Assembly (NCBI RefSeq): GCF_900110415.1
Contig: NZ_FODR01000001.1
Location: 248,001-312,000 of the forward strand
DNA length: 64,000 bases
From: Mucilaginibacter sp. OK283
Lineage (GTDB): Bacteria; Bacteroidota; Bacteroidia; Sphingobacteriales; Sphingobacteriaceae
Direction: 5' to 3'
The notes beneath the pieces were generated by a model that was given only the letters and a program-made list of their open reading frames with translations, did not search any database and was not told the origin of the DNA. The position numbers were made by a program, and so were the translations under genes. Positions 15,461 to 25,248 of this stretch are shown here, in pieces (within the stretch, counting starts at the first letter, position 1; every line of letters begins with the position of its first letter).

Positions 15461-17452
15461 TTAATTTACCCGCTCAAACCGCGCAGCCCAGCCACCGCCA
15501 GGTGCCAGTTTTACAGATAGCTTGTCTTTCGCGGTTACGTTAATAACGGTGTGTTTATAATCGGTAGCGTCCTTATCGGCATTTACGCCATCCTCAAATA
15601 CAATGGCCTTATAATTGCCATCGCCCAAAAATGCTAAATCGATATTTAAATCCCTCGCATCCCAGTTGCTCATGGCGCCGGCATACCATGTGGTGCCTTT
15701 GCGGCGTGCAATGGCTACATATTCACCTACTTTACCATCAAGGGCAACGGTTTCGTTAAAGGTGGTAGGCACAGCAGCTATAAAATCGGTACTTTCCTGC
15801 TCTCTGGTATAAATAGTTGGGTTATCGGCCATCATTTGCAGCGGGGCCTCAAATATGGTATACATGGCCAGCTGGTGGCAGCGTGTTCCCTGGCTCATGG
15901 GGTTGCCGTTTACCGGGCGAAAGTTTGCTTTTGTGGCATTGCGCATAGCCCCTGGGGTATAATCCATCGGGCCGGATAGCATACGGATGAACGGGATACT
16001 TACATCATAACCCGGGTGATTGGTTACACCCCATTTTACATTCTCCAGCCCTTTTACGCCTTCAAAATTCACAATATTAGGGAAAGTGCGCTGGATACCG
16101 CCGGGCTTGTACATGCCGTGGTAATCAACTATCAGGTGATGGTCGGCAGCCTTTTGGGCTATGTCATATAGCGATGCAACCATCTTTTGGTCGTCCCGGT
16201 CAATAAAATCTATTTTGAAACCTTTAACGCCCATTTTGGCGAATTTGTCAAAAGCTAAATCGGTTTGGCGGGTAAGGGCGTACCAGCTGGTCCACAAAAT
16301 GAGGCCCACGTTTTTTTGTTTAGCATAATCCAGCAGTTCCTGCAGGTTAATCTCGGGCGAAATCTGGGTAAGATCCACAATACTCGACCAGCCCTCATCC
16401 AGCACCACATACTCTATTTTATTGGCCGATGCAAAATCGATATAGTATTTATAGGTTGGGTTATTAATGCCGGCCTTAAAATCAACGTGGCTGATGTTCC
16501 AGTCGTTCCACCAATCCCAGGCTACTTTGCCCGGTTTTATCCAGGAAAGATCGGTTAGCCTTGATGGCTCTGCAAGCTTTTGTACCATGTCGTTATTAGC
16601 CAGTTGCTTGTCATCGGTGCTGATAATCACCACCCGCCACGGGAAGCTGCGGGCGCCCGCGGTTTTGGCAATATAATCGGCCCGGCCGTTCACCACATAG
16701 TTCATATTGGCATATCCGCCGGTGTGTTCCACTGTAGGATATCTGGCAAATGCCCCTTTCAGGTTTTTGCTGCCGCTACCATCGCCGGTTAAATACATAC
16801 CAGGATAATTGTTTAGGTCTGCCTCTAAAATGGCTGCTTTTTTCGGCGTGCCAACATCAACCAACACGGGCAAAAATGCCAGGGTGTCTTTTTTTACGGC
16901 AGAGATGTTGATGTTATCATAAAGTGCCTCGAACGAGGTTGTCCATTTATCCTTGTTCCTAAAATCATTCACAAAAGGCAGATAAGCCTTATCATCATCC
17001 TTAAAATTGAAGTTGGCTTCCTCGTCGACCACGGTAATTTCACCCTTTTTCTGCGTGGTAAAGCGGTAGGCCACCCCATCGTCATAGGCACGGAATACAA
17101 CCGCGTAATCGCTTTTAAAGTTGATGGTGACCTGGTTGTATTGGTCACGAACCCTGTCTTTTTTATAAATAGGCGTATTAAACCAGGTATCGGCCGATGA
17201 TGTTTTGGCCGATTTTACAACCGCGTTTTTGCCCAACACCTCGCCGCCGGCTAAAGTCATCGATATAGTTGAAGGGCTAATAACTTCGGTATCCTCATGT
17301 TTTACCGACCAGCTGATAGCGGTGCCGGTGGTTATAGCTAAATCGATTTGGCCATTCGGCGATTTTATATGGTAGCTTTTTGCCGATTGGGCAAGTAGTG
17401 TGCTAACAGGAAGGCATAGGCAAAGCAGGAGTAAAAGTTTAGTCTTCATCAC
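15461..17452 (-). CDS. Glycoside hydrolase family 97 (alpha-galactosidase/alpha-glucosidase)
   Basis: A secreted 663-residue enzyme with a signal peptide (MMKTKLLLLLCLCLPVSTLLAQ). The layout is the GH97 one: N-terminal beta-sandwich domain (about 25-270, opening YHIKSPNGQIDLAI), catalytic (beta/alpha)8 barrel with WDWWNDWNISHVDF, EYVVLDEGWS and GFKIDFIDRDDQ, and a C-terminal beta domain ending PGGGWAARF. The Asp in KIDFIDRDDQ matches the nucleophile position of the retaining (alpha-galactosidase) branch, not the inverting SusB branch; this sub-assignment is inference. It probably acts in the periplasm on terminal alpha-linked sugars. No SusCD pair is adjacent. Confidence 0.9.
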   Translation of the reverse strand: MMKTKLLLLLCLCLPVSTLLAQSAKSYHIKSPNGQIDLAITTGTAISWSVKHEDTEVISPSTISMTLAGGEVLGKNAVVKSAKTSSADTWFNTPIYKKDRVRDQYNQVTINFKSDYAVVFRAYDDGVAYRFTTQKKGEITVVDEEANFNFKDDDKAYLPFVNDFRNKDKWTTSFEALYDNINISAVKKDTLAFLPVLVDVGTPKKAAILEADLNNYPGMYLTGDGSGSKNLKGAFARYPTVEHTGGYANMNYVVNGRADYIAKTAGARSFPWRVVIISTDDKQLANNDMVQKLAEPSRLTDLSWIKPGKVAWDWWNDWNISHVDFKAGINNPTYKYYIDFASANKIEYVVLDEGWSSIVDLTQISPEINLQELLDYAKQKNVGLILWTSWYALTRQTDLAFDKFAKMGVKGFKIDFIDRDDQKMVASLYDIAQKAADHHLIVDYHGMYKPGGIQRTFPNIVNFEGVKGLENVKWGVTNHPGYDVSIPFIRMLSGPMDYTPGAMRNATKANFRPVNGNPMSQGTRCHQLAMYTIFEAPLQMMADNPTIYTREQESTDFIAAVPTTFNETVALDGKVGEYVAIARRKGTTWYAGAMSNWDARDLNIDLAFLGDGNYKAIVFEDGVNADKDATDYKHTVINVTAKDKLSVKLAPGGGWAARFERVN

Positions 17453-17993
17453 AAAGGTGTTATGGTTAAAAATGGCGGTTTATGCAATCCGAAACTAAGT
17501 ATAAATATACTTACGGCATAATGCATTCCCGACAAATTGTGATGAGAAAAAAGCAGCAGGGTTAGCTGGGGTTAATGAGGCTACTCGTAGCCCTGGTCGT
17601 ACTCTTTATTTTTGGTTTGGAGACATTGTGCTGCGTTTAATAGGTGGAAAGTATTAAGTTGGTGTTAACCATCTTGAAATTTAAAACACTTATAATCAAG
17701 TGTTTATTAGCTTATGCGGCTGAAATGTGTTAAGTTATGTTAACCCTCTTTACTTGCGTTTGCCCTGGCCGATCAATCTTAAAATTCGTGAGATTCCATT
17801 AAATTGTAATTCTGCCAGCAGATATTCGTGCTTGAGTTTTTATCGCTACGCAGGCCGTTAACAACGACACAGCATTGGCCCCCAAATTCGTTTTCTGAAT
17901 TAAAAAACAAAAAATCCTTTCAATTCCCCCAAATTCTGATTACGTTTGAATTTTTTGTTGATGTAGCTTCTATTAATTTTTTATCAAAAGTTA
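17453..17993. other. 541-bp divergent intergenic region
   Basis: Lies between the GH97 gene and the divergent SNF2 helicase gene. The right end holds a good candidate promoter (17918-17948). Otherwise it is AT-rich DNA without a recognisable gene or repeat. Confidence 0.55.
17918..17948 (+). promoter_or_regulatory. Candidate promoter of the SNF2 helicase gene
   Basis: TTTC (17918-17921), 19 bases, then TACGTTTG (17941-17948) fits the TTTG/TAnnTTTG pattern with one mismatch. The predicted leader is about 40 bases. Confidence 0.55.
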
Positions 17994-20897
17994 ATGCTAC
18001 GAGTCGACAGTACAAAACCATGCCAGATTATTTATGCCATTGCAAAGCATGATTACCTTGGCTATGTAATTGAGCCACATATCGTTCAGCTTAACCCCAA
18101 CGGCGAATTTTCATTAACCTACCAGCGCTTGTTTTCCAATACGGCAAAGGAGTTTATGCAATATATTGATGAGGTTGATATTAAGCTTATCAAGATTTTG
18201 GAGGAGATGGAGCAGGGCAATGTAATAAAGCGCTTTTACAAAAAGCCCATCCGCCCGTTTGAGTTTTTTGCCAAAATTTTTAACGAAACATTATTTGATA
18301 CCATTCGCCCCAAGCTGGAGAAGCGGATGGCCGAAGCGCTGAACCTGCTGATGCAAACCGGCAAAAAGGTTTACCAGATGAGTAAAGAGGGCTATCCCGG
18401 AGAACGAAAGCTGCAGATAGCAACTGAACCGGCCAGCGTGCTGTTCCATTTCAGGCGAAATGAGGAGGAGATACGATATTTCCCTACGATTAAATACCAG
18501 GGAATGCGCATCGAATTCATGTTTAAAAATGCCGAGATCATTTGTAACCACCCGGCCTGGATGCTCCTTGACGATACACTGTATTACTTTGATAAAGAGA
18601 TAGAAGGTAAAAAACTGGTGCCCTTCCTGAATAAGCGTTTTATCGCCATCCCCAGGTCGTCAGAGCAATCTTACTTTGAAAAGTTTGTTGCGCCGCTGAT
18701 TGAGAAGCACAATGTATATGCCGAAGGGTTTACGATAAACACCGAAAAATACGATGCGCAGCCAATTGTAAAACCTATTTATGTAGAGGGAGGCACATCG
18801 CAGCTGCAATTGTATTTTAAATATGCGGGCTATATTTTTCCTTACGGCGATGGACGTACGGTATCGGTAAGGATGGAGAAAAATGGCGACGATTACCTGT
18901 TCCATCGCATTAAGCGCTCGGCTACCTGGGAAAAGGGTAAAATGGCCCAGTTGGAACAATTGGGCCTTAAAACCGTATCCAGCTTGTTTCAAAACCTCGA
19001 GGTTGATAATAAGCATGATGAGGATGCCGATCATTCCTTCTCGGTATTTGAATGGCTTAATCAGCATCATAACCAGCTAATAGAGCAGGGTTTTGAAATA
19101 GAGCAACCTGACGGTCAAAAGCGGTACGTTTTTGGAAACAGTAAAATAGACCTTGAAGTATCTGAAAATAACGATTGGTTTGATATTAACGCCATTGTTT
19201 GGTTTGGGCCATACCGCATTCCGTTTATCCAGCTAAAGAATCATATCCTCAACCATAAAAAGGAATTTATTTTGCCATCGGGCGAGATTGCTGTTATTCC
19301 CGAAAAATGGTTTTCGCAATATGGTAACCTGCTGCATTTTACCGAAGGAGGCAATGACTTGAGGCTGCGCCGCCACCATATAGGCCTGGTTAATGACCTG
19401 GCCGAAGGCGAAATGGCCAACGTTACCATGACCCGAAAGCTACAGAAGTTGACCAATTTTGAAGAATTGGAAGAAATAAATATGCCTGTAAACTTTCAAG
19501 GTAACCTGCGGCCTTACCAACAGGCAGGTTATAACTGGTTTCACTTTTTAAAGCAATACCATTTTGGCGGCTGCCTTGCCGATGATATGGGCCTTGGTAA
19601 AACAATACAAACTCTGGCCCTGCTGCAAAAACATAAAGAGTTTACCGAAGCAGAAGGCAGCAAGAGCACATCGCTGGTTATTATGCCAACATCGTTGATA
19701 TACAACTGGCTTAACGAGGCGAAAAAATTTACACCGCAATTGAGGTTGATGGTTCATACCGGTACATTAAGGTATCGGTCGGCAGATGTGTTTGCCAACT
19801 ATGATGTGGTTATCACCACCTATGGCATCAGCCGGATAGATATTGAAATGTTTAAGGATTACTTTTTTGATTATGTGATACTTGATGAAAGCCAGAACAT
19901 CAAAAATCCATCGTCAAAATCATTCCAGGCAGTTAAGCAACTCAAATCGCGATTTAAACTGATATTAAGCGGTACCCCGGTTGAAAATTCGGTAAATGAC
20001 TTATGGACGCAGATGTCGTTTATTAACCCAGGCTTGTTGGGCAACCAGCAGTTTTTCCAGAATGAGTTTGTAACGCCTATAGAAAAGAAAAAGGATGAGG
20101 ATAAGGCCCGCAAGTTGCAGGCGCTTATTAAACCTTTTGTGCTGCGCCGTACCAAGGAACAGGTGGCAACCGAGCTTCCACCCAAAACGGAAACCTTGCT
20201 TTACTGCGAGATGAGCGAGGAGCAGGGATCGGTATATGAAAAAATAAAGTCAGAATACCGCAACGAATTGCTCAAAAGTCTGGAGGACGGCACCTTTGCC
20301 AAAACCCAGATACAGGTATTGCAGGGGCTTATTAAGCTGAGGCAGATAGCCAACCATCCCATCATGATTGATAAGGATTACGAGGGCGATAGCGGAAAAT
20401 TTGAAAACGTTGTGCACACCCTGGCCAGCGTGTTGGATGGCGGACACAAGGTGTTGATATTCTCGCAGTTTGTAAAGCAGCTTGCCATTTACCGCGAACA
20501 CCTGGAACGGGAAGGAATATCATATGTGTACCTTGACGGCGGTACTCAAAACCGCGGCGATGTGGTTAAACAATTCCAGGAGGATAAAAAGACAAGGGTT
20601 TTCCTGATCTCGATAAAGGCAGGCGGGGTAGGCCTTAACCTTACTGAAGCCGACTACGTTTTTATACTTGACCCCTGGTGGAACCCTGCTGTTGAACAAC
20701 AGGCCATTGACCGTACCCACCGCATCGGGCAAACCAAAAACGTATTTATCTATAAATTCATAACTAAAGATTCTGTTGAGGAGAAGATACTTGCCCTGCA
20801 GCAGCGCAAATTAAGCCTCAGCCGCGCCTTAATTACCACCGAGGAAAGTTTTATCAAATCGCTTACTGCGGATGATATAAAGGAGATATTGGGGTAG
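17994..20897 (+). CDS. SNF2-family DNA helicase/translocase
   Basis: A 967-residue cytosolic ATP-driven double-strand DNA translocase of the SNF2/Rad54-like group. About 480 N-terminal residues of a conserved but uncharacterised accessory region precede the motor. Helicase motifs: Q-like LRPYQQAGYNWF, Walker A DDMGLGKTIQ (near 533), DExx box VILDESQNIKN, motif III LSGTPVENS, then C-terminal motifs VLIFSQFVKQL, KAGGVGLNLTEADYV and AIDRTHRIGQ. Such stand-alone bacterial SNF2 proteins act in transcription recycling or DNA repair; the exact role is not shown here. A convergent terminator region follows. Confidence 0.92.
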   Translation: MLRVDSTKPCQIIYAIAKHDYLGYVIEPHIVQLNPNGEFSLTYQRLFSNTAKEFMQYIDEVDIKLIKILEEMEQGNVIKRFYKKPIRPFEFFAKIFNETLFDTIRPKLEKRMAEALNLLMQTGKKVYQMSKEGYPGERKLQIATEPASVLFHFRRNEEEIRYFPTIKYQGMRIEFMFKNAEIICNHPAWMLLDDTLYYFDKEIEGKKLVPFLNKRFIAIPRSSEQSYFEKFVAPLIEKHNVYAEGFTINTEKYDAQPIVKPIYVEGGTSQLQLYFKYAGYIFPYGDGRTVSVRMEKNGDDYLFHRIKRSATWEKGKMAQLEQLGLKTVSSLFQNLEVDNKHDEDADHSFSVFEWLNQHHNQLIEQGFEIEQPDGQKRYVFGNSKIDLEVSENNDWFDINAIVWFGPYRIPFIQLKNHILNHKKEFILPSGEIAVIPEKWFSQYGNLLHFTEGGNDLRLRRHHIGLVNDLAEGEMANVTMTRKLQKLTNFEELEEINMPVNFQGNLRPYQQAGYNWFHFLKQYHFGGCLADDMGLGKTIQTLALLQKHKEFTEAEGSKSTSLVIMPTSLIYNWLNEAKKFTPQLRLMVHTGTLRYRSADVFANYDVVITTYGISRIDIEMFKDYFFDYVILDESQNIKNPSSKSFQAVKQLKSRFKLILSGTPVENSVNDLWTQMSFINPGLLGNQQFFQNEFVTPIEKKKDEDKARKLQALIKPFVLRRTKEQVATELPPKTETLLYCEMSEEQGSVYEKIKSEYRNELLKSLEDGTFAKTQIQVLQGLIKLRQIANHPIMIDKDYEGDSGKFENVVHTLASVLDGGHKVLIFSQFVKQLAIYREHLEREGISYVYLDGGTQNRGDVVKQFQEDKKTRVFLISIKAGGVGLNLTEADYVFILDPWWNPAVEQQAIDRTHRIGQTKNVFIYKFITKDSVEEKILALQQRKLSLSRALITTEESFIKSLTADDIKEILG

Positions 20898-20903
20898 GAA
20901 CCC

Positions 20904-21079
20904 CAGATGTGCAGGTGTGCAAATTTTAGATGTGCAAATGTGCAGATGGAAGATTTTGGATGTGTATACTTCAGATTATTTGATTCGGATAAAGCATAAA
21001 AAAATAGCCTCTCAATTGTTGAAAGGCCATTTTCTTTTTCATCATCTGCACATTTGCATATCTGAAATTTGCACATCTG
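20904..21079. repeat. Large inverted repeat of TGTGCAGATG-type words
   Basis: The left arm (20904-20948) is built from repeated CAGATGTGCA/ATGTGCAAATG words, and the right arm (21043-21079) is its reverse complement, with an 8-base gap and a few mismatches. It fills the gap between convergent genes around a small terminator stem. Confidence 0.75.
20998..21036. terminator. Bidirectional terminator between SNF2 gene and prc
   Basis: GCCTCTC (21007-21013) pairs with GAAAGGC (21021-21027, one G-U pair), with A-run on the left and T-rich sequence on the right, so it can act in both directions. Confidence 0.7.
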
Positions 21080-21080
21080 A

Positions 21081-23222
21081 CTAAGGTTTCACACTCGTAA
21101 ACTTCGATCCTAAACTGATGTAATCAGTCATGATCTGGCCTACTTCACGTTTTACAAAGTCAAGGTCTTCATCTTTAGGCCTTTTATCCCCTTTTTTAAG
21201 CGCAGGCAGGCCTAAAGCTACGCGGCGTAGGTTATTACGTTCCAACGCTTTTTGCTCGTCGGCATCACGTTCTTTCTTAAGGTCGGCTTCATTTAAGGTT
21301 ACACTGCCTTCGGTATTGTGTTTTTTAAAGTCGGCGATATCTTCAAGCATATATTTGTAGCTATCGCTGGTTGCCATACGTTGCTCATGCATTTTTTTAA
21401 GCTGTGGCAATACCGCCGTAAAATCGCCTGCTTTGGTAAAATCGCTTTTCTCTATCACATCAAAAGGCATAGCCGACGGCTCGGTATCCTCGCCATATTT
21501 ATCCAAAGGAATTAATGATGGAAACTGGATATCGGGCATAACACCTTTATGCTGGGTTGAATTGCCACTAATACGGTAAAATTTAGCTATAGTTAAATTT
21601 AACTGGCCATAAGTACTCTGGCTGCCGGTTGATACTTTCATCTTTTTTGTTCCGGCAACATTTCCAGCTAAATCTTTTATTTTATCACGTATTGGCGAAC
21701 CCAGTATCCTATCGAGGTCAATGGCGTTTTGTACCGAGCCTTTACCATAGGTTTGTGTGCCCAAAATTAATCCGCGGCCATAGTCCTGTATAGCACCTGA
21801 GAAAATTTCTGATGCTGAAGCGCTAAAACGATCAACAAGTACTCCCAACGGACCTGAATAAGTAACCGATGGGTCTTCATCTTTCTCTACATCCACCTGG
21901 TCTTTAGTATCACGAACCTGTACTACCGGGCCCGATTTGATGAAAAGACCGGTAAGTTCAATAGCTTCCATTAACGAGCCGCCTCCATTTTCGCGTAAGT
22001 CGATAACTACGCCATCAACATTTTCCTGTTTCAGGCTATCCAGCAATAATTTAACATCGTGGGTAGTACTCTTATAGTTTGGATTACCCGCCTTGTAATC
22101 GTTATAATCGATATAAAATGCGGGGATAGATATTACACCTATTTTAACAGCTTTACCATTACTGTTATAATTACGGATCTCTTTTTTGGCCGATTGGTCT
22201 TTTAAAATGATTTTTTCGCGTACCATTTCTACAACTTTGGGCTTGCTGCCTGCGCTTGCCCCTGCAGGTAAAATCTCAAGCTTTACCGTAGTACCTTTGG
22301 TTCCACGAATTATGGCTATAGCATTTTCAACCCTCCAGCCAACTACGTTCTGAAATTCGCCTTCTTTGCCTTGTGCAACACCAACAATGCGATCGTCGAT
22401 GGATATCTGCTTGCTTTTATCAGCAGGACCACCCGGTACTATCGATTTGATGGTTACGTATTCGTTTTCAACTAACAGTGAGGCCCCGATACCTTCTAAC
22501 TGGCGAGACATTTCGATATTGAAATTAGCTGCGTTTGAAGGGTTAAAATAGTTAGTATGCGGATCGATAGCCTCGGTAAAGGCATCCATGAAATATTGAA
22601 AAACGTCCTGGTTGGATAGCTTATTTGCTTGCGACAATAAGTTTTCGTAACGTTTTTTCAGTACTTCTTTATTTTTTGCCATGTCCGGGTTGGCTATTTT
22701 CAGGTTCAGCAGGTCGTATTTAACGCGCTGCCCCCACATGTCATCCATTTCGGTTTGATTGGCAGGCCATGGCAGTTTATCACGATCATACACAAACGAT
22801 TCTTTTTTATCAAAATCAAAGCTTTTATTTAACCGGGCCAACGAGTAATTTACATGCTCAATGTACCTTTTCTGAAACACGTTGAAAATATAAAAAGCAT
22901 CGTTCAGGTTGCCTGCTTTAATGTCATCATCAAGCACTGTTTTGTACTTTTCAAAGTCCTTAATATCCGAGGCTAAAAAGTAACTATGGTTTTCATCTAA
23001 TGATTTGATATACCGATCGTATACAATTGCTGATATTGAATCGTTTAGTTCAACTTTTTTATAGTTGTAATTGGTAATCAGTTCGGCAATTTTTTTGCAG
23101 ACAATACTCTGTTGCTCATCTGGCTCCAGGTCTGATGCTGCAACTTTAATTGGTTTTGATGGCGATGCCTTACATGCAAGTGCAGCAGCCAGTAATACTA
23201 ATAAATATACTTTCTTAAACAT
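21081..23222 (-). CDS. prc: Carboxy-terminal (tail-specific) processing protease, family S41
   Basis: A periplasmic serine protease of the Tsp/Prc group that trims or degrades proteins from the C-terminus. From the preferred start at 23222 (MFKKVYLLVLLAAALACKAS) the leader ends in LAAALAC, a lipobox, so the enzyme is probably a lipoprotein; the frame itself opens at 23264. An N-terminal helical region (to ~220) is followed by a PDZ domain (EGIGASLLVENEYVTIKSIVPGG-like segment, about 240-330) and the S41 core with DLRENGGGSL and the catalytic Ser/Lys region FSASASEIF and TYGKGSVQ. A DUF3340-type C-terminal region follows. At 713 residues it is the long Tsp type. Confidence 0.93.
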   Translation of the reverse strand: MFKKVYLLVLLAAALACKASPSKPIKVAASDLEPDEQQSIVCKKIAELITNYNYKKVELNDSISAIVYDRYIKSLDENHSYFLASDIKDFEKYKTVLDDDIKAGNLNDAFYIFNVFQKRYIEHVNYSLARLNKSFDFDKKESFVYDRDKLPWPANQTEMDDMWGQRVKYDLLNLKIANPDMAKNKEVLKKRYENLLSQANKLSNQDVFQYFMDAFTEAIDPHTNYFNPSNAANFNIEMSRQLEGIGASLLVENEYVTIKSIVPGGPADKSKQISIDDRIVGVAQGKEGEFQNVVGWRVENAIAIIRGTKGTTVKLEILPAGASAGSKPKVVEMVREKIILKDQSAKKEIRNYNSNGKAVKIGVISIPAFYIDYNDYKAGNPNYKSTTHDVKLLLDSLKQENVDGVVIDLRENGGGSLMEAIELTGLFIKSGPVVQVRDTKDQVDVEKDEDPSVTYSGPLGVLVDRFSASASEIFSGAIQDYGRGLILGTQTYGKGSVQNAIDLDRILGSPIRDKIKDLAGNVAGTKKMKVSTGSQSTYGQLNLTIAKFYRISGNSTQHKGVMPDIQFPSLIPLDKYGEDTEPSAMPFDVIEKSDFTKAGDFTAVLPQLKKMHEQRMATSDSYKYMLEDIADFKKHNTEGSVTLNEADLKKERDADEQKALERNNLRRVALGLPALKKGDKRPKDEDLDFVKREVGQIMTDYISLGSKFTSVKP

Positions 23223-23296
23223 ATTTTTTACTGTAGTTAAATCGGGAGTGGTGTAAAACATCAATACTTGTGCCTAATAATAAATTATTGCTAATG

Positions 23297-23327
23297 TAAA
23301 AAAAAGAGACAGTCAAAATGCTGTCTC
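23297..23327 (-). terminator. Terminator of the TPR-protein gene
   Basis: On the minus strand GAGACAG and CTGTCTC form a 7-bp perfect stem (23321-23327 with 23306-23312), followed by a run of eight T. It separates the TPR gene from prc. Confidence 0.88.
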
Positions 23328-23410
23328 CTAATAACAATAACAATTATACGATAATGTTTTACTTGTAGTATACACGCAATAGCATTTTACGCTATTGTTA
23401 CATAAAAAAA

Positions 23411-24052
23411 TTATTTAATTACCTTTTTAGGTTCCTGATCAGCGGTTTCCGCATAGCGAATCTCTGCCCTTGGGTTATCTTTATTATCTTGCAGGTAGCG
23501 CATCTGTTTATTAATGTTGGTAACATCGGCTGTAAACCCATGGCTATTGGCCATATCGCGGGCCTCGCTCAAATCCTGCATAGCCTGCGTAAAATCGCCA
23601 TAACCTGCTTTGCAGGTTGCCAGCCCCATTAGGCTGGTAATGGTATGTTTGTCGTCGTTTTGCTGGCGCGATATCTGCAGACTTTGCAGCCAATACCATT
23701 TAGCTTCGGACAGGCGATTTTGCTTCAGGTACATTTGTGCCAGATCGCTAAAATTGTAGCTTGCAGCATTGTAAACCCTGAACCTCATGTTATGCTGGGC
23801 CGTTTTCATTACCGCCATTTCATGCAGATAAAGGGAATAAGATGCAAGCTCCAGGCTAACAGCCGTAATTTTATGTTTAGCTAACTGGGCTACGGGCAAC
23901 CTGCCAATGGAGTGATCTTTTACATCAGCAATCAGCGGAAAGCGTTCGTGTTTTTTAAATACATTACCAATGCTTTTAGCCGGTTTTACCCACCATTGTG
24001 CCGATGCGGATATACTTACAGAGCATAAGATAATTAGTAAAAGATATCTCAT
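23411..24052 (-). CDS. Secreted TPR-like protein, 213 aa
   Basis: A signal peptide (MRYLLLIILCSVSISASAQ) precedes a helical protein. Between about residues 95 and 175 the spacing NFSDLAQMYLKQNRLSEAKW, HTITSLMGLATCKAGYGDFT and QAMQDLSEARDMA looks like two to three tetratricopeptide repeats, a protein-binding scaffold. The C-terminus is polar and charged. No enzyme motif is seen. It stands upstream of prc on the same strand but has its own terminator. Function unknown; a periplasmic binding role is inference. Confidence 0.75.
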   Translation of the reverse strand: MRYLLLIILCSVSISASAQWWVKPAKSIGNVFKKHERFPLIADVKDHSIGRLPVAQLAKHKITAVSLELASYSLYLHEMAVMKTAQHNMRFRVYNAASYNFSDLAQMYLKQNRLSEAKWYWLQSLQISRQQNDDKHTITSLMGLATCKAGYGDFTQAMQDLSEARDMANSHGFTADVTNINKQMRYLQDNKDNPRAEIRYAETADQEPKKVIK

Positions 24053-24346
24053 TGAGCCTTTTGTCTGAGTTTAATAAATTAATCAGTAAACAAATATAAT
24101 TATAAAGTCCAGTTAATCAATACCCTAAAATGTAGAAATACCAGCCTTGTTTGTTTGATAAGAGGATTTAACGGAGCGCGGAGCTATAATGTTATGTCCA
24201 ATTAATAATGCTTCTGCTAATCGGTTGATAATAAGGCAGAATAAAATTTTCTTTGCGAATTAAAATTTTAATTAAAAATACAGACAGAGCGGCGGCGATG
24301 TTACTGAGATTTTATAGCCATCTTAATAAACACACCCAAAACCCCG

Positions 24347-25039
24347 TTAATTGATTAGTAATTTGTACCCCCGGCCATGTACATTGATGATCTCGACATT
24401 GGGGTCATCTTTTAAATATTTACGGATTTTGCTTAAAAATACATCCATGCTGCGGCCGTTAAAGTAGTTATCGTCATGCCAAATATTCAGCAGGGCCTCT
24501 TCGCGGGTAAGCACTTCGTTTTTACGCATGCACAGCAGGCGCAAAAGTTCGGCCTCTTTGGTAGATAGCTTTTGAAGAGCCTCGCCTATGGTGATGATTT
24601 GCGAGGTATAATCAAAGGTATAGCGGCCAATTTTAAAGCTGGTTTGCTTTTCCTCTTCGGTTTTTTCGGTGCCACTGGATCGTTTTAGCAAGGCGTTTAT
24701 GCGCAGCAGCAACTCTTCTATCCGGAAGGGCTTGGTAATGTAATCATCACCGCCGAGGTTAAAGGCTTGTGTTTTATCTTCGATCATGCCCTTGGCGGTG
24801 GCAAAAATGATGGGCACGTTGGGGTTTATTTTCCTGATGTCTTTGCCCAGGGTAAAGCCGTCTTTTTTGGGCATCATTACATCCAGTATCAGCAAGTCAA
24901 ATACATGTTTGGTAAAGGTACGCAGTCCTTCTTCGCCATCTTTACATAAAATAACATCAAATTTCCCTTTCAGCTGCAGATAATCCTGTAGCAGTAAACC
25001 CAAATTGGCATCATCCTCAACCAGTAGTATTTTCTTCAT
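24347..25039 (-). CDS. OmpR/PhoB-family response regulator
   Basis: The receiver domain (residues 1-118) has the acidic pocket at LLVEDD, the phospho-acceptor Asp in LLILDVMMPKKDGF, and the conserved Lys in DDYITKPFR. The C-terminal winged-helix domain (about 130-230) ends with RSMDVFLSKIRKYLKDDPNVE and the wing VHGRGYKL. It is the partner of the kinase gene 209 bases upstream on the same strand. Target genes are unknown. Confidence 0.95.
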   Translation of the reverse strand: MKKILLVEDDANLGLLLQDYLQLKGKFDVILCKDGEEGLRTFTKHVFDLLILDVMMPKKDGFTLGKDIRKINPNVPIIFATAKGMIEDKTQAFNLGGDDYITKPFRIEELLLRINALLKRSSGTEKTEEEKQTSFKIGRYTFDYTSQIITIGEALQKLSTKEAELLRLLCMRKNEVLTREEALLNIWHDDNYFNGRSMDVFLSKIRKYLKDDPNVEIINVHGRGYKLLIN

Positions 25040-25248
25040 GTTATGTTTAGTTCGGAAGTCGGAAAGTCCGATAAGTCCGAAAGTTTTTTTGTTTTTTAGT
25101 CCGGAAGTCGGAAAAGTCCGAAAGTCCGGAAGATTTTATTTTTAAGTTTAGATGTCAGCAAGTCCGACGGTTTTTTTATTTAAATAGTTAGCATCTTTCA
25201 CAACACAACATCTTCCGGACTTTCGGACTTTCCGGACTCCCCGACTAA
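25040..25248. repeat. Repeat-rich spacer between kinase and regulator genes
   Basis: The spacer is built from variants of AAGTCCGGAAGTCGGAAA. A left block (25098-25132) and a right block (25212-25246) are nearly reverse complements over 35 bases (CTTCCGGACTTTCGGACTTT shared). Any transcript across both genes would fold a long hairpin here. Confidence 0.7.
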
